Assembly: GCA_963777855.1 (NCBI GenBank)
Contig: CAVZRW010000007.1
Coordinates: 80,066 to 144,065 of the forward strand
Origin: Prado023 sp963777855
Lineage (GTDB): Bacteria > Actinomycetota > Actinomycetes > S36-B12 > CAIYMF01
Length of the DNA: 64,000 nt
Direction: 5' to 3'
The notes under the pieces: model-generated
Told to the model about the DNA's origin: nothing
The model's database searches: none
What the model saw: only the letters and a program-made list of their open reading frames with translations
Translations under genes and position numbers: made by a program
Part shown: one piece after another, positions 54,764 to 64,000 of the stretch
How positions within the stretch are numbered: the first letter of the stretch is position 1
Layout: every line of letters begins with the position of its first letter

Positions 54764-54769
54764 ACCGTA
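54764..54769 (-). promoter_or_regulatory. -10 box of the Rieske-uvrC-rapZ-yvcK-whiA transcript
   Basis: TACGGT on the minus strand, 38 bases before ATG 54725, just before the uvrA stop. Confidence 0.45.
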
Positions 54770-54773
54770 GCCC

Positions 54774-57637
<2,864 letters not shown>

Positions 57638-57644
57638 GGGGGCA

Positions 57645-57650
57645 AGCCTA
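57645..57650 (-). promoter_or_regulatory. -10 box of uvrA (leaderless)
   Basis: TAGGCT on the minus strand, 7 bases before GTG 57637. Confidence 0.5.
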
Positions 57651-57679
57651 AGTCAGGGCACCGACAACGGCTCCCGGCC

Positions 57680-58720
57680 TCAGTCCTCTCGCTCCGGCGC
57701 CAGGTGCCCCAGGGCCTCGCCGGCCACCTCGGCGGCCTCCGCCTCGAGGCGGGCCTCGTGGGTGGTCTGCGCCAGTTCGGGATTGCGCCGCACCGCGACG
57801 ACGCTCGCGATCGCGGTCACCGTCAGCACCCCGATGATGACGGCCAGCGATGCGGCGATCGACACCTCCGGGACATCGAGGTCGGTGGTCTCGTGCAGGG
57901 CGTGCAGGAACAGCTTCACGGCGATGAACCCGAGGATGATCGCCAGGCCCTTGGACAGGTACACCAGCCGGTCGAGCAGGCCGTGGAGCATGAAGTACAG
58001 CTGGCGCAGGCCCATCAGGGCGAAGGCATTGGCCGTGAAGACCAGGTAGGGCTCCTGGGTCAGGCCGAACACCGCGGGGATGGAGTCCAGGGCGAAGAGC
58101 AGGTCGGTGGTGCCGATCGCCAGCATGACCAGGGCCATCGGCGTCATCACCCGGCGGCCGTCCACGCGGGCGACCAGGGCCGTGCCGTGGTAGTGGCGGG
58201 TGGTCGGCACGTGCCGCTCGACGAAGCGGATCAGCGCATTGCCCTCCGGGTCGGCCTCCTCGTCCGGCTCGCTGCGCCACACGGTGATCGAGGTCCACAG
58301 CAGGAACGCGGCGAAGACGAAGAAGGTGGCCGCGAAGCGCTCGATCGCCGCGGCTCCCAGCACGATCAGCACCCCGCGCAGCACCAGCGCGATGAGGACC
58401 CCGACCAACAGGACCCGGTGCCGGTAGACCTCCGGGACCGCGAACGAGGACATGATGATCATGAAGACGAACAGGTTGTCCACGCTCAGCGAGTACTCGG
58501 TGATGTACCCGGCGAGGAACTGCCCGGCGTACTCCGAGCCGAACGCGAGGGCCACGAACCCGGCGAAGAGCAGGGCCAGTGCCACGTAGAAGATCACCCA
58601 GCGGGTTGCCTCGGCCGGGGTGAAGGGGTGCGGGCGCCGGTCGACGATGATCAGGTCGATGACGATGATGCCGAGGAGGCCGACGATCGTCGCCGCCCAC
58701 AGGGCCGCAGTCACCTCCAC
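57680..58720 (-). CDS. TerC family integral membrane protein
   Basis: Membrane protein of 346 residues, Alx/TerC family, linked to tellurite resistance, manganese efflux and metalation of exported proteins. About eight helices; the conserved acidic membrane motifs are EYSLSVDNLFVFMIIM near 73 and AIGTTDLLFALDSIPAVFG near 204, whose Asp residues line the metal path. The cytoplasmic tail (310-346) is charged. GTG 58720 is chosen over a start 72 bases upstream because AGGAGG sits 7 bases before it. It lies between uvrB and uvrA, as in Streptomyces. Confidence 0.93.
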   Translation of the reverse strand: MEVTAALWAATIVGLLGIIVIDLIIVDRRPHPFTPAEATRWVIFYVALALLFAGFVALAFGSEYAGQFLAGYITEYSLSVDNLFVFMIIMSSFAVPEVYRHRVLLVGVLIALVLRGVLIVLGAAAIERFAATFFVFAAFLLWTSITVWRSEPDEEADPEGNALIRFVERHVPTTRHYHGTALVARVDGRRVMTPMALVMLAIGTTDLLFALDSIPAVFGLTQEPYLVFTANAFALMGLRQLYFMLHGLLDRLVYLSKGLAIILGFIAVKLFLHALHETTDLDVPEVSIAASLAVIIGVLTVTAIASVVAVRRNPELAQTTHEARLEAEAAEVAGEALGHLAPERED

Positions 58721-58835
58721 CGGAAGGCCTCCTGGTGTGCCGTTCAGCGAGCCCGGCCGCGCACCGGACACGCCATTCTCGCACGCCGACACCGCGGCGC
58801 ACCGCCGTCCTCAGCCGGCACACCCACCCACGGGG

Positions 58836-60971
<2,136 letters not shown>

Positions 60972-60977
60972 GGGTCC

Positions 60978-60983
60978 ACGGTA
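60978..60983 (-). promoter_or_regulatory. -10 box of uvrB (leaderless)
   Basis: TACCGT on the minus strand, 6 bases before ATG 60971. Confidence 0.5.
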
Positions 60984-61026
60984 GGCCCCCGGTCCGACAT
61001 CGGCTCATGCCCCGCAGCCCCGAGCA

Positions 61027-61041
61027 GGACAGCGCCTGTCC
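61027..61041. terminator. Short hairpin downstream of coaE
   Basis: GGACAG-CGC-CTGTCC, a 6-bp stem with a 3-base loop 34 bases after the coaE stop; weak as a terminator. Confidence 0.25.
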
Positions 61042-61074
61042 GCGGACGACCCCCCGGGGCTCAGCCCGTGCCCG

Positions 61075-61683
61075 CTACTGATCCACCCCGGCGCCGGCCA
61101 GGATGAGGTGCCAGGCGCGGTCGACCTGCGCCTCGAGCGCCTGGTCATCGCCGGAGTTGTCGATCAGGATGTGGGCCACCGCCGCGCGCTGGTCATCCGT
61201 GGCCTGCCGGGCCATCCGGGCCTGGGCATCGGCCACGTCGACGCCACGGATCGCCAGCCGGGCCAGGCGCGTCGGCGCAGGGGCGGCCACCACGACGACG
61301 AGGTCGAAGTCCTCGGCCGTGCCGTTCTCCACCAGCAGCGGCATGTCATACACGACGACGTCCACCCCCGCCGACGCCGCGTCGCTGAGCATCTGCTCGG
61401 CCCGGGCCGCGATCCGCGGGCCCATGATCGCGTCGAGGGCCGCGAGCTCACCCGGGTCGGGGAACACCACCGCCGCGAGCCCGGCACGGTCCAGCGTGCC
61501 GTCCTCGCGCAGCATCCCGAGACCGAACCGTTCGACGATCGCGGCCAGCGCCGGCTGCCCCGGCTCGACCAGCTCGCGCGCGATCCGGTCGCCATCCACC
61601 ACGACGGCCCCGCGCTCGGCGAACCCCTCGGCCACGGTCGACTTCCCCGCGCCGATCCCGCCGGTCAAACCCACCCTGATCAT
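61075..61683 (-). CDS. coaE: Dephospho-CoA kinase
   Basis: Last step of coenzyme A synthesis: phosphorylates dephospho-CoA. Intact, 202 residues. Walker A is VGLTGGIGAGKSTVAEGFAE near 4, then VVDGDRIARELVEPG near 29, VYDMPLLVENG near 113, and the lid region DAQARMARQATDDQRAAVAH near 151. ATG 61683 has CATGCT 6 bases upstream, overruling a Met six codons earlier. Adjacent to rpsA and uvrB, the usual actinobacterial order, except that a flippase gene is inserted between coaE and rpsA. Confidence 0.95.
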   Translation of the reverse strand: MIRVGLTGGIGAGKSTVAEGFAERGAVVVDGDRIARELVEPGQPALAAIVERFGLGMLREDGTLDRAGLAAVVFPDPGELAALDAIMGPRIAARAEQMLSDAASAGVDVVVYDMPLLVENGTAEDFDLVVVVAAPAPTRLARLAIRGVDVADAQARMARQATDDQRAAVAHILIDNSGDDQALEAQVDRAWHLILAGAGVDQ

Positions 61684-61689
61684 CGGCCC

Positions 61690-61695
61690 AGCATG
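61690..61695 (-). promoter_or_regulatory. Possible -10 box of coaE (leaderless)
   Basis: CATGCT on the minus strand, 6 bases before ATG 61683. Confidence 0.35.
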
Positions 61696-61770
61696 CCGCA
61701 CGGCCCCGCGCGGCGCCGCACGGACACCGACCCTCGGGGTGCCCTGGTCGGTCCCGGTCCCCGGATGGGC

Positions 61771-61776
61771 GAGGAT
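61771..61776 (+). promoter_or_regulatory. Possible -10 box of the flippase gene (leaderless)
   Basis: GAGGAT, 6 bases before GTG 61783; matches only A2 and T6 of the consensus. Confidence 0.3.
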
Positions 61777-61782
61777 ATGCAG

Positions 61783-63036
61783 GTGTCAGCGCGCGTGCCG
61801 GATGATCCCGTGGCTCCCCGGATGACCGGCGGGATCCCCGTGCGAGGTACCGCCATCGTGGGCGTCGGGCTGCTCATCTCCCAGCTCGTGGCGATGCTGC
61901 AGATGCTCATCGTCTCCCGGCTGCTCGGGCCCGAGCAGTTCGGCGTCTTCGGCGCCATGGCGGTGATCCTGCTCCTGGGCAGCACCACCATGGCGGCCAC
62001 GCAGATGGTGATCGCCCGCCATGTGGCCTCGGGGCGCGCCGGCCACCATGTGGGGGCAGCAGCGGTGCTGGCCGCGGGGACCGTGACCACCGGCATCGCG
62101 ATGCTGCTCTCCCCCCTGCTGAGCAGCCTCCTGCACCTGTCCGACGTGACGGGCCTGCTGCTTGTGGCCGCGGCGTTCATCCCCCTGACGATCACGGGCG
62201 CCCAGTTCGGCCTGCTGCAGGGCCACGAGCGACACGTCCGGCTCGGTGCGCTCTACGTGGTGGCCTCGGTGGCCCGCGTCGCCGGGGCCGTGATCGGCGC
62301 CGCTGCCGGCGGGACCGCCGACTCCACGGCCCTGGGCCTGCTGGTGGGCACGTGCGTGGGCGCCCTGGCCGGCCAGCTCCTGCTGGCCCACCAGCCCCCC
62401 TGGGGCTCCGGCGAGGAGGGCCCGCGCGAGTTCCTCGTGGAGATGGGCCATGCGGCGCACGCCCTCATCGCCCTGTACGCCCTGACCAACCTCGACGTTC
62501 TCCTGGCCCGGGCCCAGCTGCCCGCCTACGATGCCGGCCTGTACGCGGCGGGCGCCCTGATCGCCCGCGGGGTGTTCTTCCTGCCGCAGGCGATCCTCGT
62601 GGTCGCCTTCCCCCGGATGGTCGCCGGCTCGCGCAGCGCGCAGCGCCAGGCGGTCATCGCCGTCGCAGCGCTGGGCCTGATGGCCACGGCTGTCATCGCC
62701 GCCATGCCGCGCCTGGTGGTCGGGATCCTGGCCGGCGACCAGTACCTCGCCGTGGCCCCGGACGCCTGGCTGTTCGCGCTCGCCGGCGCCGGGTTCGGCG
62801 TCGTGCAGGTGCTGCTCTACGCGCGGATGGCCCACCACGACCGGCTCGCGGCGGTGCTGCTCTGGGGCGGCGTGGCCGCGCTGGCGTTCCTCGGGCTCAC
62901 CGTGGCGGACTCCATCGCCAGCCTCGCGGCCTGCGCCGTGCTGGTGGCCTGGACCGTGGCCCTCGGCGGGGCGATCTGGGCGCGCACCAGCCCGCCGAGG
63001 TCCAGCGACGAGCCCGCCCTGCCGGCGGCGGCCTGA
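61783..63036 (+). CDS. MOP-family polysaccharide flippase-like membrane protein
   Basis: Integral membrane protein of 417 residues with about twelve helices, of the oligosaccharidyl-lipid/polysaccharide flippase (Wzx-like, MATE/MOP superfamily) type. The N-terminal block GTAIVGVGLLISQLVAMLQM leads to IVSRLLGPEQFGVFGAMAVI, a family signature, and repeated helix pairs follow to about residue 395. It would move a lipid-linked sugar across the membrane; no glycosyltransferase genes are nearby. GTG 61783 is preferred; in-frame ATG 61765, 61777 and 61822 remain possible. The inserted position between coaE and rpsA is unusual. Confidence 0.8.
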   Translation: MSARVPDDPVAPRMTGGIPVRGTAIVGVGLLISQLVAMLQMLIVSRLLGPEQFGVFGAMAVILLLGSTTMAATQMVIARHVASGRAGHHVGAAAVLAAGTVTTGIAMLLSPLLSSLLHLSDVTGLLLVAAAFIPLTITGAQFGLLQGHERHVRLGALYVVASVARVAGAVIGAAAGGTADSTALGLLVGTCVGALAGQLLLAHQPPWGSGEEGPREFLVEMGHAAHALIALYALTNLDVLLARAQLPAYDAGLYAAGALIARGVFFLPQAILVVAFPRMVAGSRSAQRQAVIAVAALGLMATAVIAAMPRLVVGILAGDQYLAVAPDAWLFALAGAGFGVVQVLLYARMAHHDRLAAVLLWGGVAALAFLGLTVADSIASLAACAVLVAWTVALGGAIWARTSPPRSSDEPALPAAA

Positions 63037-63038
63037 GC

Positions 63039-63146
63039 GACCGCACGGCTGCCTCGGCCCGACCTTGGGCGTGGCCCGCACGCCTCCCGTCCACCCGGCC
63101 CTGGGCGTGCACCGCACGGCTGCCTCGGCCTGGCCCTGGGCGATCC
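63039..63146. repeat. Three-copy ~36-bp imperfect tandem repeat
   Basis: Units of 36, 36 and 35 bases, each CCGCACG(G/C)CT followed later by CCYTGGGCG, occupy the gap between the flippase and the rpsA terminator. First and third copies are nearly identical in their first 20 bases. No coding capacity is evident. Confidence 0.6.
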
Positions 63147-63182
63147 CCGTGCGGCCCGGCCCACCTGAGGCGTCCCGCATGA

Positions 63183-63219
63183 CGGAGGCCCCCCGACCAC
63201 GTGGGTCGGGGGGCCTCCG
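63183..63219. terminator. Strong bidirectional terminator hairpin
   Basis: A perfect 16-bp stem (63183-63198 with 63204-63219; arm core GGAGGCCCCCCGACC) with a 5-base loop separates the convergent flippase and rpsA genes. Confidence 0.85.
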
Positions 63220-63247
63220 GTCAACCGGTCAGGCCGACCAGCGGGGC

Positions 63248-64000
63248 TCAGGCGCCGCCGGTCAGCTTCTCGCGCAGCGCCTGCAGGGCCTCGTCGGTGG
63301 CCAGCGTGCCCGCGGCCTCCGGACGGCTGGTGCCCTCGGAGCTGTACGAACCGACACCCTCGCCGGTCTCGAGCGCCGCGGCCTGGTCGGCCGTCTTGGC
63401 CTCCTCGACCTGCTTCATGTGCTGCTCCCAGCGGGCGTGCGCCTCGGCGTACTGCGCCTCCCACTCGGCACGCTGGTCCTCGAAGCCGACCTTCCACTCG
63501 CCGGTCTCGGGGTCGAAGCCCTCGGGACCGATGTAGGCGCCGGCCTCGTCGTAGGACGGGGCCATGCCGTACAGGTAGGGGTCGAACTCCTCGGAGCCGG
63601 CGCCGGTCGTGTTCTCGTTGCGCCTGCTGAGGCTCGGCGAGATGCGGCGACGCTCGAGGTCGATGTCGATGACCTTGACGAAGATGTCGTCGTTGACCGT
63701 CACGACCTGCTCGGGGATCTCCACGTGGCGCTCGGCCAGCTCGGAGATGTGCACCAGGCCCTCGATGCCCTCCTCGACGCGGACGAACGCGCCGAACGGC
63801 ACCAGCTTGGTGACCTTGCCGGGCACGACCTGGCCCATCTGGTGGGTCCGGCGAAGTGCTGCCACGGATCCTCCTGGGTCGCCTTGAGCGACAGCGAGAC
63901 GCGCTCGCGGTCCATGTCGACGTCGAGCACCTCCACGGTGACCTCGTCGCCGACGGCCACGACCTCGCTCGGGTGGTCGATGTGCTTCCAGGACAGCTCG
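63248..64000 (-). CDS. rpsA: Ribosomal protein S1 (C-terminal part; frameshift near 63,845)
   Basis: mRNA-binding protein of the 30S subunit; the N-terminus lies outside the window. Read from the window edge, an S1 domain ends VTVEVLDVDMDRERVSLSLK, followed after a frame change by another S1 domain with VVPGKVTKLVPFGAFVRVEEGIEGLVHISELA. The end of this domain (RRRISPSL) deviates from the expected ISLSLKQAN in a way that suggests two compensating indels near 63,625. A Glu/Ala-rich tail of about 110 residues ends ALREKLTGGA. Adjacent to coaE as expected. Confidence 0.92.
   Translation of the reverse strand, partial: RAVLEAHRPPERGRGRRRRGHRGGARRRHGPRARLAVAQGDPGGSVAALRRTHQMGQVVPGKVTKLVPFGAFVRVEEGIEGLVHISELAERHVEIPEQVVTVNDDIFVKVIDIDLERRRISPSLSRRNENTTGAGSEEFDPYLYGMAPSYDEAGAYIGPEGFDPETGEWKVGFEDQRAEWEAQYAEAHARWEQHMKQVEEAKTADQAAALETGEGVGSYSSEGTSRPEAAGTLATDEALQALREKLTGGA

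Noticed and set aside
61108..61782. In-frame upstream extension of the flippase by 225 codons
   Set aside because: It runs antisense through the whole of coaE and has no protein-like composition; the membrane protein begins near 61,783.

Overview
The window is a very G+C-rich bacterial chromosome segment with the codon use, gene families and gene order of an Actinomycete (Actinobacteria). The markers are sepH, rbpA, whiA, DUF3159/DUF3710/DUF3093/DUF4193/DUF5998 proteins, an RNA-polymerase-style TAnnnT promoter often sitting only 6-8 bases before a GTG or ATG, and blocks that keep the order of Mycobacterium tuberculosis Rv2690c-Rv2701c, Rv1456c-Rv1466 and Rv1420-Rv1440. I cannot name the family or genus. 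No rRNA, tRNA, CRISPR, IS element or prophage was found; this is core, chromosomal, mostly housekeeping DNA.

Layout. 1-9.5 kb: an APC permease (cut by the window edge) divergent from the K+-uptake regulators ceoB/ceoC, then DUF3159, OB-fold, DUF3710, dut and a hot-dog thioesterase on the minus strand, DUF3093/DUF4235/DUF4193, a gamma carbonic anhydrase, suhB and ferrochelatase. 9.6-20 kb: sepH, a nucleotide-pyrophosphatase/alkaline-phosphatase-like protein, DUF5998, a GNAT-acyl-CoA-synthetase fusion, parC, a sucrase-ferredoxin-like protein, an SDR, arfB. 20-30 kb: ABC exporter, enoyl-CoA hydratase, ABC-F ATPase, zinc metallopeptidase, FAD oxidoreductase, two GNATs, TauE/SafE permease, MerR regulator. 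30.5-37 kb: the complete suf operon (sufR-B-D-ferredoxin-C-S-U-T). 37-46 kb: an ABC exporter pair, heme A synthase, a Pro/Thr-rich exported protein, a two-component system, heme O synthase, transketolase. 46-54 kb: rbpA, secG, tpiA, pgk, whiA, yvcK, rapZ, uvrC. 54-64 kb: Rieske lipoprotein, uvrA, terC, uvrB, coaE, a flippase and rpsA (cut by the window edge).

How the genes work together. Three themes stand out: Fe-S and heme supply for respiration (hemH, suf, ctaA, ctaB, Rieske proteins), nucleotide-excision repair (uvrA, uvrB, uvrC, with dut), and central carbon flow (tkt, tpiA, pgk). Most operons are translationally coupled through ATGA, GTGA or TGATG stop-start overlaps.

Data quality. Many conserved essential genes (hemH, the GNAT-acyl-CoA synthetase, parC, sufB, sufD, sufU, sufR, ctaB, tpiA, uvrA, rpsA and others) are interrupted by single-base indels, densest at 14.0-17.0 kb and 34.3-36.6 kb. 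I read these as sequencing errors rather than pseudogenes, and the coordinates given span the whole intended gene.

Unexplained structure is confined to a few intergenic regions: a ~19-bp tandem repeat array upstream of tauE, a four-arm nested inverted repeat between the suf operon and merR, GC-rich repeats with a shared 20-bp core at 30.5 and 38.9 kb, and a 36-bp repeat beside the rpsA terminator.
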